Below, in pieces: positions 44,189-53,255 of a stretch of 64,000 nt of DNA. Position numbers and translations under genes: made by a program. Under the pieces are notes generated by a model. The model did not search any database. It was not told where the DNA came from and was given only the letters and a program-made list of their open reading frames with translations. Source of the DNA: Niastella soli (GTDB lineage: Bacteria; Bacteroidota; Bacteroidia; Chitinophagales; Chitinophagaceae); contig NZ_JAGHKO010000004.1 in assembly GCF_017742245.1 (NCBI RefSeq), positions 248,001-312,000 of the forward strand. The letters run 5' to 3'. Position 1 is the stretch's first letter. Every line of letters begins with the position of its first letter.

Positions 44189-45697
44189 ATGCAAAATATT
44201 CTTGTGTTTGGCACAATCAATTCAGCAGCCTCATTGATCGATTATCTGTTGAAAGAAGCTGCTTTCTACAACTGGTTCATCACTGTTGCTGCAACAACAC
44301 CTGTAACCACTTTAGCCAACACCACTTCAAATCTCCAAACGGTATTATTACATCCTGACAATGAAACCGAACGTCAGCAATTGATCGCAGCGGCCGATCT
44401 CGTGATCTCGCTGTTACCTACAACCCTGCACACATTTATTGCAGCTGATTGTTTGCGGTTCAACAAGAATTTATTGACGCCCTCCTATATCGACGACACC
44501 CTGGCGGGAATGCATACCGCCATAAAACAACAAAACCTGTTGTTCCTATGCGAAATGGGACTTAATCCCGGTATCGATCATATGAACGCCATGCAACATA
44601 TTCACCGCATTAAAGCCAATGGCGGCACCATTACTTCCTTTAAATCTTATTGCGGTGGATTAATATCACCCGAAAGCGATGATAACCCCTGGCATTATAA
44701 AATGACCGGTGGCCACTACAATATTGTACTGGCCGGGAAAGATGGGGCTGTCTTTAAAGAAAATGGAGCCGTATATCAATGGCCATATGAGCAATTGTTC
44801 GATCCTAACCGGGTCATTCATATTCCCGATTTTGGCTACCTGGCCTGGTATCCCAATCGCGATTCGGTACATTATATGTCACTCTACGGCCTGCCCAATG
44901 CCAGCACCTTCATGCGCAACATATTACGTTATCCTGAGTTTTGTTTTGGCTGGAAAAACATTGTGGAGCTGAAACTGACCGATGCCACCAAACGGTATGA
45001 TACAAATGGATTGACACTGCAACAATTCTTTCAGGAACATTTCGCCAGTCATGGGTTTGGGGAATGGATAGAAAAACAATTGACGTCGCGTTTTACGCAA
45101 ACCAAACAATTGCTCGAAAAATTGCAACAGTTGTTGGAAGCCGAACAGGAAGCCAGCGAAGACGAACGAAATGCGCTGCAGGATTTCATGATGGTTGACA
45201 ACAATGGGCACCTGATGGACGTGAACCTGGACTCTATAAAAAACCAGGCAGCCGCTACTGTGGCCGGACAAATGCACGAAGCCAACCTGTCGATGAAACA
45301 GCTTTTCTTTTTAGGGATGGACGACGACCAAACGCTGATAAATAAAGGAGATTGCAGTGCGGCCGATATATTGCAGTTTGCCATGGAACAAAAATTATTA
45401 CTACAACCAGCCGATAGAGACCTGGTGGTATTGCAACACGAGATCCATTATGAGCTGAATGGAGAAAAACACCTGGCCAGCAGCAATCTGGTTGTAAAAG
45501 GCGAGGACCACCTAAACACAGCTATGGCCAAAATAACTACGTTATCGTTAAGCATTGCTGCCAAACAAATATTGCAGGGCAATATTCACGAAACCGGTTT
45601 GCACATCCCGGTTATGTCATCGGTGTATGTTCCTGTATTACAAGAGTTGGAAAAGAACGGGATACGCTTTGTAGAAAACGATATTATTATACAATAG
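44189..45697 (+). CDS. saccharopine dehydrogenase family protein
   Basis: 502 residues from MQNILVFGTINSAASLIDYL, a Rossmann-type N-terminus in which the glycine motif is reduced (FGTINSA in place of GxGxxG). The middle has LCEMGLNPGIDHMNAMQ and SYCGGLISPESDDNPWHYK, clear signatures of the C-terminal saccharopine dehydrogenase domain (lysine metabolism). The protein is likely an NAD(P)-dependent reductase acting in lysine breakdown or a related reaction. It converges with the DUF1501 gene with an 11-bp overlap. The frame has an alternative start at 44168. Confidence 0.88.
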   Translation: MQNILVFGTINSAASLIDYLLKEAAFYNWFITVAATTPVTTLANTTSNLQTVLLHPDNETERQQLIAAADLVISLLPTTLHTFIAADCLRFNKNLLTPSYIDDTLAGMHTAIKQQNLLFLCEMGLNPGIDHMNAMQHIHRIKANGGTITSFKSYCGGLISPESDDNPWHYKMTGGHYNIVLAGKDGAVFKENGAVYQWPYEQLFDPNRVIHIPDFGYLAWYPNRDSVHYMSLYGLPNASTFMRNILRYPEFCFGWKNIVELKLTDATKRYDTNGLTLQQFFQEHFASHGFGEWIEKQLTSRFTQTKQLLEKLQQLLEAEQEASEDERNALQDFMMVDNNGHLMDVNLDSIKNQAAATVAGQMHEANLSMKQLFFLGMDDDQTLINKGDCSAADILQFAMEQKLLLQPADRDLVVLQHEIHYELNGEKHLASSNLVVKGEDHLNTAMAKITTLSLSIAAKQILQGNIHETGLHIPVMSSVYVPVLQELEKNGIRFVENDIIIQ

Positions 45698-46967
45698 CCG
45701 TCAAAGGAAAATCACCCATCAATATCTGTTGTACATCCTGCACCGGCATATTAAACCAGTTCTGCAGCACGGAAGCATACAGTGATCTGAAATCGTGTTG
45801 CATAGGCACATTATCATTTACGGTCGCTTTTTCAGGAATAACCGGGTTTGAACCGATGATGCCGGGTTTTATGGCATTGCCAAAATAAAACACGGGGGCT
45901 GCCGCTCCATGATCGGTGCCACCGCTGGCGTTGCTTTTAATTCTGCGGCCAAACTCCGAGAAGGTCATACCCATTACCCTGTCTTCTATTTGCAGGAACT
46001 TCAGGTCGTTCATAAAAGCGCCAATGGCTTCCGAAACGCGTTGCAACAGTTTCGCATGGGTTCCGGTGGTGGTATCGGTTTCAGTTTGTTTGGCATGGGT
46101 ATCAAAACTACCCGTGCTCACCATATATACTTTTGTTTTCAACCCGCCGGCAATAAGACGGGAAACGATCTTTAACTGGTCGGCCAGGGGATTTTTACCC
46201 GCAGCAGGCCAGTCGGGCGATTGAGTGGTGACCTTTTGTGCCGCCTTTTTGATCACCGTAGCGTACTGATCGGTCTTCTGGCTCATGAGTTCGATGTAAT
46301 CCAGTTGCTCGCCCCAGCGCGAATTAGCATTTACATTTACCTTTCCCTCTACCAGCTTATAAAAACCGGCCGGATTGCTGATGGCCATTCCCATGGTGAA
46401 CAGGGGGCCCTGCAAAGCTGTTGACACCACCGCTCCTACCTGGATGGCCAGCGGATCGGGCATTGCTTCATTGGGGAAATTATCAGGGAATTGGGGATAC
46501 ACATCGTTCAGGAACCGTCCTGCCCAACCAGAAGACACCACTTTATCACTGTCGGAACCAGACATCCAGATATCGGTTGCCCTAAAATGTGAGAAGTTGG
46601 GTTTGGGATAACTTACCGCCTGCACTACCCCCAGTTTACCCTCATTGAACAGTTGATGCATATTAGCCATTGCCGGGTTAAAGGCAGTAGCATCGAAACC
46701 ATTCAATCGTAATACTTTTTCCTGTGGAAGAAAAATATTCGGCCTTGCGGCTGTATAATTACTGTATTGATCGAAAGGGATCACTGTATTAAGGCCATCA
46801 TTACCACCAGCCAGTTGAATAAGCACCAGCACGCGATCGTCATTCAAACGCGCATGGCGTGCGTGCAGACCTGGTGTTCCTGCAAGTGCTTTCAGGGAAA
46901 CACCTTGCAAAAAAGAAGGCAATACAATGCCAGTAATTGTGTCCCGTAAGAATTTTCTGCGTTTCAT
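45687..46967 (-). CDS. DUF1501 domain-containing exported protein
   Basis: 426 residues with a twin-arginine-like N-terminus (MKRRKFLRDTITGIVLPSFL). The DUF1501 family (sulfatase/alkaline phosphatase-like) is visible in VLVLIQLAGGNDGLNTVIPF, VGVVQAVSYPKPNFSHFRATD, MGMTFSEFGRRIKSNASGGTDHG and VFYFGNAI. The conserved Asn, His and Asp residues could bind metal. It is the second gene of a pair with DUF1800, 11 bp apart. The pair is common in Bacteroidota and Planctomycetota; its role is not established. Confidence 0.92.
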   Translation of the reverse strand: MKRRKFLRDTITGIVLPSFLQGVSLKALAGTPGLHARHARLNDDRVLVLIQLAGGNDGLNTVIPFDQYSNYTAARPNIFLPQEKVLRLNGFDATAFNPAMANMHQLFNEGKLGVVQAVSYPKPNFSHFRATDIWMSGSDSDKVVSSGWAGRFLNDVYPQFPDNFPNEAMPDPLAIQVGAVVSTALQGPLFTMGMAISNPAGFYKLVEGKVNVNANSRWGEQLDYIELMSQKTDQYATVIKKAAQKVTTQSPDWPAAGKNPLADQLKIVSRLIAGGLKTKVYMVSTGSFDTHAKQTETDTTTGTHAKLLQRVSEAIGAFMNDLKFLQIEDRVMGMTFSEFGRRIKSNASGGTDHGAAAPVFYFGNAIKPGIIGSNPVIPEKATVNDNVPMQHDFRSLYASVLQNWFNMPVQDVQQILMGDFPLTAIV

Positions 46968-46978
46968 AGTAATAGGTT

Positions 46979-48595
46979 TTACATTAACTGGTACTGGGGC
47001 AGGCTCATCATATATCTTAACAGGTTCTTTAACTTGTTGGTCACGTTCTTTGTGTTGGCGGCATCATCAGGTTTATCCTGCAGTTTTTGCCAGGCATCTG
47101 TCCAGTAATGATCGCTGGCCATGCCCTGCAAACCCTGTAACAGGATACCGGTTTTCATATACTGCTTCTCCTCAGCAGGCAGATCAACTGCGTATAACAA
47201 AGCGGTCAGTTCATCTATCAACTTATTGGGATCGCCAGGCGCCGATAACTGTTTGGCGTACTGCACCGGATCGATGGCTATTTTCATTCCATTGCGATTA
47301 AAACCAGTGGTCACCATGCGATCGGTAAAGGCCGTACGCTTGGGCAGAGTATCAGAACTGATCCATGATTTATCGAACATGGGTTCCTGATAATAAGCAG
47401 GCCAGCCGGCTACATTGGGTGGATCGCCTATATTCTGTTGCATTTGCGAAGCCGTTTGTTGAATGTTGGCCCATAAACCATATTGCTCAACAAAACTATT
47501 TTCACCGGGGAATGGAATACTGTATTCACGGCACAGACCAACCGCAAAGTCAACCGGACTTTTGATAATACCGCCGCGGTTGCCCATGTCAAAGAAATGC
47601 CGGCTGGTGAATAATTTCTCCAGCACGGGTTTTACTTCATAATTGTTCTGCCGAAAGACATGGGCGAGTGGCTCGATGATCGTTTTTTCCGTAGCCTCAT
47701 CTATCTGATGGTAAACAAAGAACCGATACAATTTGCGGCAAATAAAACGGGCCACTTCGGGTTGTTGAAAAATAAGGTCCAGTAATTCATCCAGTTCCAT
47801 CTCCCCTTCTTTTCCCTTACGGCCTTTTATTAGCTGGTTATTGTAAAACGGACTGAATTGTTTGTCGCTTTCGTCGTGGCGACCAGCATCGAAAGTACCA
47901 TGCACATCAGGCAACGATTTATTATCGATGCGAAAACCGGTCAATATCCGGGCGGCAGCTTTTACATCGGCTTCGGTATAATGTGAACCTGGCCCCTTTC
48001 CTACCGTGAATAATTCCTGTAATTCGCGGCCATAATTCTCATCGGGCGCCTTTTTGGTATTGGCGTTCCCGTTCAGGTATTTAAGCATAGCCGCATCTAT
48101 GGTCACAGCCCGTACCATGGCTTTAAAATTCCCCAACGCATATTGCCGCAACAACACATTGTGTTTGTAGATCATGGTGGGGTTATCAACCGAAGTTGTT
48201 TCTGTGGCAAAATGATTGTGCCAGAACAACACCATCTTTTCCCGCAGCGTGCGTTGTTGGTCCAGCATACAACCCATCCACCAGGCTTTGAACGAATTTC
48301 TTCTACGGCCACCATTCATACCGCTGTATTTGACAGCAGTGATCCAGGTTACACCTGGTTGAATTTCTTCGTCGGAATATTTATCGTCGTTGTAGTTATT
48401 GACAGGAGGCCCGGGAATGGGTTCCGCTGTATTCAGCAATTCCTGAATAGTATGGCGGAGTGATCTCGAAGTAAAATAATCGATGTCCTCCTTCTTTGCG
48501 CCAAACAGGGTGCGCTTCAATAAATGTTTTACTTCAGGCTGCCCCCATTTGCCTTTGTATTTTTTCAAGGATGTAGTTACGGACGGTACTGCCAT
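46979..48595 (-). CDS. DUF1800 domain-containing protein
   Basis: 538 residues. Family segments are HLLKRTLFGAKKEDIDYF, REKMVLFWHNHFATE, YGRELQELFTVGKG and DVKAAARILTGFRID, then ICRKLYRFFV and FDMGNRGGIIKSPVDF, DPPNVAGWPAY. There is no obvious signal peptide. Always found next to DUF1501 in many phyla; the pair is thought to act on extracellular or cell-surface material. First gene of the two-gene unit, no recognisable -7 element upstream. Confidence 0.92.
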   Translation of the reverse strand: MAVPSVTTSLKKYKGKWGQPEVKHLLKRTLFGAKKEDIDYFTSRSLRHTIQELLNTAEPIPGPPVNNYNDDKYSDEEIQPGVTWITAVKYSGMNGGRRRNSFKAWWMGCMLDQQRTLREKMVLFWHNHFATETTSVDNPTMIYKHNVLLRQYALGNFKAMVRAVTIDAAMLKYLNGNANTKKAPDENYGRELQELFTVGKGPGSHYTEADVKAAARILTGFRIDNKSLPDVHGTFDAGRHDESDKQFSPFYNNQLIKGRKGKEGEMELDELLDLIFQQPEVARFICRKLYRFFVYHQIDEATEKTIIEPLAHVFRQNNYEVKPVLEKLFTSRHFFDMGNRGGIIKSPVDFAVGLCREYSIPFPGENSFVEQYGLWANIQQTASQMQQNIGDPPNVAGWPAYYQEPMFDKSWISSDTLPKRTAFTDRMVTTGFNRNGMKIAIDPVQYAKQLSAPGDPNKLIDELTALLYAVDLPAEEKQYMKTGILLQGLQGMASDHYWTDAWQKLQDKPDDAANTKNVTNKLKNLLRYMMSLPQYQLM

Positions 48596-48738
48596 TGCGA
48601 ACGAATTTTGTTACACAGCTAATGCTAATCTAAGCAAATCACTTACCACTTCTTACAAAAAATATGTGAACGAAATGTTATGCGCAATGAGCATCCCATA
48701 TTATTACTATAATACGGAATGCGTTTTTTTGCAGGGGA

Positions 48739-49428
48739 CTATTTAGCTTTTAACAGCTCGATCAAATCCTGAATACCCTGGGTAGCCGGTTTTTCAATAT
48801 TGGTGACATTGTATACCGAATTCGTGCCGGGGATCACCTTGTCAATTACGTACTTCGGAATATCCATAGGCGCATAATTTACGAGGCCGGCCGCCGGATA
48901 CACTACCAGGGAAGTACCTACTACCACAAAAATATCAGCACTAAGCACTACGGGAACGGCTAACTGGATCAAAGGCACGGGTTCTTCAAACCAAACAATA
49001 TGCGGGCGCAATTGCGCGCCATCTTCAGCCTTATCGCCCAGGTTAATGTCGCCCCGAATATCATACACCAGCGACTCATCAAATTCACTACGCATTTTGA
49101 ATATCTCGCCATGCAAGTGCAACACTTTTTTTGAGCCTGCACGTTCATGCAGGTCATCGATATTCTGGGTAATAATGGTCACATCAAAATCGTCCTGCAA
49201 TTTTGCAAGACCCAAATGCGCGGCATTAGGTTGCGCATCGAGCACATTTTTTCTTCGCTGGTTGTAAAACTCCAGCACCAGGGCCGGGTCTTTTTTCCAG
49301 GCGCGTGGGGTAGCTACATCCGTAACATTATATCCTTCCCATAATCCGTCACTATCACGAAATGTTCTTAATCCGCTCTCGGCACTTATACCTGCACCGC
49401 TTAATACTACGATCTTCTTTTTACTCAT
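48739..49428 (-). CDS. sirtuin-family NAD-dependent deacylase without zinc cysteines
   Basis: 229 residues. Sir2 motifs: VLSGAGISAESGLRTFRDSDGLW at the start, TQNIDDLHERAG near 88 and catalytic His106 in HLHGE; GTSLVVYPAAGL near 171. Tyr55 and Arg58 in FYNQRRK match the CobB-type Y-x-x-R that accepts succinyl or malonyl lysine. The four cysteines that bind structural Zn are absent; the protein has no Cys at all. It removes acyl groups from lysine using NAD. Own -7 element at 49433-49440; 30 bp behind the DUF4349 gene. Confidence 0.93.
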   Translation of the reverse strand: MSKKKIVVLSGAGISAESGLRTFRDSDGLWEGYNVTDVATPRAWKKDPALVLEFYNQRRKNVLDAQPNAAHLGLAKLQDDFDVTIITQNIDDLHERAGSKKVLHLHGEIFKMRSEFDESLVYDIRGDINLGDKAEDGAQLRPHIVWFEEPVPLIQLAVPVVLSADIFVVVGTSLVVYPAAGLVNYAPMDIPKYVIDKVIPGTNSVYNVTNIEKPATQGIQDLIELLKAK

Positions 49429-49432
49429 AACT

Positions 49433-49440
49433 CAAATATA
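49433..49440 (-). promoter_or_regulatory. -7 promoter element of sirtuin gene
   Basis: Minus strand TATATTTG, exact TAnnTTTG, 4 bases before the ATG at 49428, so any transcript from here would be essentially leaderless. It lies in the 30-bp gap behind the DUF4349 gene. Confidence 0.45.
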
Positions 49441-49458
49441 TGAAAAAGGAAGTAGTAC

Positions 49459-50391
49459 CTACTGCCCTGCTTTCAATTTCGGCTTTGCTTTCCACTTTCT
49501 AAACCACCAGAATAATGCAGCAGCCGATAACCACAATGGCCACAGGGTAAGCAGCACAACCAGTAGCTCTCCCAACCAGTCCATACCATTACTCAGGGCA
49601 TTCAGCACTCTTGTTCCGAATCCGGGTGATCTATCATGTTCGGCTGAAGCGTTCAGTACTTCATAAAATGTTAACTGAATGGTACTATAGGCAGCGGCAT
49701 GCGTAAGATAACTTACCCGGCCGGCGCCGGCTTCTATTTCCTCCTGTATGTTGTTAATTTCCTCCTGCACTTTCAGGATGTCTTCCATGTTCTTAGCCTG
49801 TTTCAACAGATCGAGGTAGCGTAACCTGATCTGCCGTTTGGCTTCTGTTCTGGAACGGGTGTCAATCACTTCACCGGTAACATCCTGCGAAGTAACTTTC
49901 TGCGTTATAATATTTTCATCTGTAGTAGATGTCAGGGATTTTACCAGGTTATCAAACTGATCAACAGGGACCTTAATGGTAGTCACATTTTCGATCTTAT
50001 ATTCGGTTTTGGTTTGTTCTTCTTCAGCCACATAGCCACCGGTACGCTTTACCTGCTCATGTACAAAATCATTGAACGGTTTCTGTTTTTTTGCTTCAAT
50101 GATCAACGTAGCATTTTTGATGATCTTTTTATCCCAGTCAATATGTTGAGCGGGAGCTGCGGCGCCTGTTTGCGGGGGCGCTTCTTCTTCTTTAATGGGC
50201 ACCGGAGCATCGACAGTATCTAACACCCCATAAGCTGCATTTCTTTCCTGTGCCGGGATGTTTTTAGTGGTGGCAGCCAGTGCTACATCTGTAGTTGATC
50301 CCTGTTTTGATTCGCTATTACTATTGCAGGCAATAAGCAGCGTTATGGCTATCGAAGTTACCATTAACACGGGTTTATAAGCGGTAAACAT
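49459..50391 (-). CDS. DUF4349 domain-containing lipoprotein
   Basis: 310 residues. Lipobox ITLLIAC puts the lipid-modified Cys at residue 22. DUF4349 is recognisable from ATLIIEAKKQKPFNDFVHEQ, VPVDQFDNLVKSLTS and TSQDVTGEVIDTRSRTEAKR, with a helical LKVQEEINNIQEEIEAGAGR coiled coil, and one membrane helix near the C-terminus (LLVVLLTLWPLWLSAAALFWWF). Partner of the VWA lipoprotein 18 bp upstream. The family's function is unknown. Confidence 0.88.
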   Translation of the reverse strand: MFTAYKPVLMVTSIAITLLIACNSNSESKQGSTTDVALAATTKNIPAQERNAAYGVLDTVDAPVPIKEEEAPPQTGAAAPAQHIDWDKKIIKNATLIIEAKKQKPFNDFVHEQVKRTGGYVAEEEQTKTEYKIENVTTIKVPVDQFDNLVKSLTSTTDENIITQKVTSQDVTGEVIDTRSRTEAKRQIRLRYLDLLKQAKNMEDILKVQEEINNIQEEIEAGAGRVSYLTHAAAYSTIQLTFYEVLNASAEHDRSPGFGTRVLNALSNGMDWLGELLVVLLTLWPLWLSAAALFWWFRKWKAKPKLKAGQ

Positions 50392-50409
50392 AATAATAAA
50401 GTTTAGGTG

Positions 50410-52083
50410 TTATTTTTTAACGGTTAATGAACCGGCAGCCTGCACTAAATTGATGAACTCCTGGCGGTAACCATTGGCATCGTACCCCTTTGCGCCTTTG
50501 GCCAATTCAATCACCTGTTGATAGGAAGCCTGCTGTTTGAATTCAGAATTACGCAACAGCATACCAAAAGAGGCTACCGCAGCTGAGAACCGGAAATTAT
50601 CAGAGGTATTAGCAAGCGCGAGATGTGAATCGTTAACGGGGTGAACGATCAGCATGCTTACATCGCCATCAGGCTTTTTATAGCGCAGTTTGATGGTCAT
50701 GATCTCATCGCCGCCACTGGTAGCCAGGTCGGTTTTTGCCGGTTGATATTTCAAATCCTCCACTTTGCCGATGAACTCGCTTTTTACCCCGACAGGAATT
50801 ACTTCATACAAAGCCGTTACGGTATGACCAGAGCCCAATTCGCCAGCGTCTTTCTTATCGTCGTTAAAATCTTCGGCGGCCATTACCCGGTTTTCATAAC
50901 CAATAAGGCGGTAAGCCTGCACTTTGGCGGGATTAAATTCGATCTGGACCTTTACATCTTTAGCGATGGTGAATAGGGTGCTGCCAAACTCACTTACCAG
51001 TACTTTACGGGCTTCATTGATGTTATCGATGTAAGAATGGTTGCCATTCCCTTTATCAGCCAGTTGCTGCATTTTGTTATCCTTGTAATTACCCATGCCA
51101 TATCCCAGTACACTTAGGAAAATGCCGCTTTTCCTTTCTTTTTCAATCATGGTAACCAGTTCATCATCGCTGCTGGCGCCTATATTAAAATCGCCATCCG
51201 TGGCCAGAATGATCCGGTTATTCCCACCTTTAATAAAATTTTCCTGCGCAACTTTATAGGCCAGTTGTATGCCCTCACCGCCTGCCGTTGACCCGCCTGC
51301 TTCCAGTTGATCAATGGCTTCTTTAATAGCTGTTTTATGGGAACCACTGGTAGCAGGCAATACCAGGCCGGCATTACCGGCATATACAACTATGGCTACT
51401 TTGTCATCGGGCCGCAATTGATCGGCCAGTAACTTCATAGATGATTTTACCAGGGGTAATTTGTTATCGTCTTCCATTGAACCAGACACATCTATTAAAA
51501 ACACAATATTGGCGTTTGGCAGGTTCTGTACCGGGATCTCCTTTCCCTGCAAACCGATATGCACCAGGCGGTGCTGGGGGCTCCAGGGGCATTCAGACAA
51601 TTCCGTATTTACTGAAAACGGGTCGTCGTTTTGCGGCTGTGGATACTTGTAATCAAAATAATTGATCATTTCTTCAATGCGTACCGCACCGGCCGGGGGA
51701 ATGGTGCCATTGTTGATATAACGGCGAACATTACTGTAAGCGGCCTCGTCAACATCGATTGAGAAAGTAGATAAAGGGTTCTGTGTAGCGGCCAGGAATC
51801 TGTTCTCTACAATATGATCGTAATCTTCCGTATTGAACACTGCTGGTTTTTCGTCCTCTTTAACTTCTTCATCCTTTATAATAACGGGCGGAGTGAACTT
51901 GATATCTTTTACTGCTGGCGCAGGAGCAGGTGCAGGACCAATCATCACCTGGTCAAGCGACTGAGGTTGTACCATCACGCCTTTTGCTGAATCAGCTTTT
52001 GATTCGGATGTAGCTGCCCGGTTGTTACAGGCAATAAAACACCACAGCAGCAATGCTGCCAGCAATTGATATAAAAACTTCAT
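50410..52083 (-). CDS. YfbK-type VWA lipoprotein
   Basis: 557 residues. Lipobox LLWCFIAC gives lipid-modified Cys19. Domains: a YfbK-type N-terminal domain (TFSIDVDEAAYSNVRRYINN, then IEEMINYFDYKYPQP), a von Willebrand factor A domain with MIDAS motif IDVSGSMEDDNK, and a DUF3520-like C-terminal domain (FNPAKVQAYRLIGYENR, then LRYKKPDGDVSML). It sits upstream of DUF4349 in one operon, so the two lipoproteins probably act together on the envelope. Function in this family is not settled. Confidence 0.92.
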   Translation of the reverse strand: MKFLYQLLAALLLWCFIACNNRAATSESKADSAKGVMVQPQSLDQVMIGPAPAPAPAVKDIKFTPPVIIKDEEVKEDEKPAVFNTEDYDHIVENRFLAATQNPLSTFSIDVDEAAYSNVRRYINNGTIPPAGAVRIEEMINYFDYKYPQPQNDDPFSVNTELSECPWSPQHRLVHIGLQGKEIPVQNLPNANIVFLIDVSGSMEDDNKLPLVKSSMKLLADQLRPDDKVAIVVYAGNAGLVLPATSGSHKTAIKEAIDQLEAGGSTAGGEGIQLAYKVAQENFIKGGNNRIILATDGDFNIGASSDDELVTMIEKERKSGIFLSVLGYGMGNYKDNKMQQLADKGNGNHSYIDNINEARKVLVSEFGSTLFTIAKDVKVQIEFNPAKVQAYRLIGYENRVMAAEDFNDDKKDAGELGSGHTVTALYEVIPVGVKSEFIGKVEDLKYQPAKTDLATSGGDEIMTIKLRYKKPDGDVSMLIVHPVNDSHLALANTSDNFRFSAAVASFGMLLRNSEFKQQASYQQVIELAKGAKGYDANGYRQEFINLVQAAGSLTVKK

Positions 52084-52281
52084 GGCTATACGTTTTTAGG
52101 AGTGTATGCTTATGAGATGCAAGGAATTGAATATTACATAAACAGGTAAAAAGAAAATAATAAGCTTAAATACCGGTATTTTCTGATTAATACAGGAGGT
52201 GGGAAAAAGGTAACCTTTAAGAAAAGTTAAAGGAGCTAAAGGCAACGGGGGATCGAGGGGACTGGAATTGTTACAGGGCAG

Positions 52282-52298
52282 GTTACAGGTTGCAGATT
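52282..52298. repeat. GTTACAG heptamer arm (left)
   Basis: GTTACAG, GTTGCAG and ATT, the perfect 17-bp inverted partner of 52337-52353, with a 38-bp spacer. In the 310-bp space between the EVE and VWA genes. Confidence 0.85.
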
Positions 52299-52324
52299 CA
52301 GCGAGAAAACAGAAGCAGTTCTAC

Positions 52325-52353
52325 CTTGTAACTTGTAATCTGCAACCTGTAAC
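52325..52353. repeat. CTTGTAA/CCTGTAA heptamer array (right arm)
   Basis: CTTGTAA twice, TCTGCAA, CCTGTAA in phase; the last 17 bases pair perfectly with 52282-52298. It starts 41 bp beyond the EVE gene's stop codon and could act as its terminator. Confidence 0.85.
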
Positions 52354-52393
52354 GGGCCCTTATTTAGCTAAAACAGAAAGTATTTTTTCGTGA

Positions 52394-52801
52394 CTATAAT
52401 TGCGCCAGCTCCATAATAGCTGCCCATTCTTCATCAGATACAGGCTGCACCGATAACTGACTAATGCGTACCAGCGCCATATTGGCCAGCCGCTTGTCCT
52501 TTTTAATGACGCTTAATGAAACGGGATGTTTCAGCTTTTTAAATGGTTTCAAGTCAACCGCCACCCAGCGTTCATCATCGGTGGAAGGGTCCTGGTAGGC
52601 TTCTTTTACCACTTTGGCAATGCCTACGATCTCCAATCCTTCATTGCTGTGATAGTATAATACTTCCTCACCCTTTTTCATGGTACGCAGGTTATTGCGC
52701 GCCGCATAATTGCGTACACCATCCCAAAAGGTCTGTTTGTCTTTTTCAAATTGTTCCCAGGGATATACAGAAGGTTCTGATTTTACCAGCCAGTAAGCCA
52801 T
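52394..52801 (-). CDS. EVE domain-containing protein
   Basis: 135 residues: MAYWLVKSEPSVYPWEQFEK, FWDGVRNYAARNNLRTMKKG, VLYYHSNEGLEIVGIAKVV and DERWVAVDLKPFKKLKHPV, the PUA-like EVE fold that in eukaryotes (THYN1) binds modified cytosine. Bacterial members are thought to sense modified bases, and are sometimes part of restriction systems, but none is near. Stand-alone gene. Confidence 0.93.
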   Translation of the reverse strand: MAYWLVKSEPSVYPWEQFEKDKQTFWDGVRNYAARNNLRTMKKGEEVLYYHSNEGLEIVGIAKVVKEAYQDPSTDDERWVAVDLKPFKKLKHPVSLSVIKKDKRLANMALVRISQLSVQPVSDEEWAAIMELAQL

Positions 52802-52844
52802 AGTCGTTTTATATTAAAGGCGAAAGTAAGGAAAGTTTTATTAA

Positions 52845-52935
52845 GGCAATAGGCAATGGGCAATGGCCTCTTCGCGGCAGACGGCAGACAAGAAAGACAG
52901 TAGGCAGTGGGCAGGCAATAGGCAATTTGCTGACG
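52845..52935. repeat. GGCAATA/GGCAGAC heptamer mosaic
   Basis: GGCAATA, GGCAATG twice (52845-52865), then GGCAGAC twice (52876-52889), AAGAAAG, ACAGTAG, GCAGTGG and GGCAATAGGCAAT. Same word families as 41384-41460. The 454-bp space to the FAS1 gene otherwise holds TTATTAAG-type octamers near 52975-53000 and 53090-53130, and no gene. Confidence 0.75.
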
Positions 52936-53255
52936 GTTATGAATGAAGCTGTGGTACATTAAGCCGCGGGTTCTTTAGTTATTAGGTTATTAAGTTCTGG
53001 GGGATTTGTTTCCGGTCGCAGGCTCCCGGAACCTATAATCAAAAAACTCGCTTTGAAAATTCAAAGTCTCACTTACTATATAAAGGAACCCAATAACTCA
53101 AGAATTAAAAAACTCACAAACTAAAGAACTTAAAACCGAAAATAATCTTCCAATAAATAAATCTACATACAACAAACCCCCGTATCTAATTAAGATCATG
53201 ATCAATAACTCAGAAACAAACTTACTTATCAATCACTCTTTCTAAACACACAATT

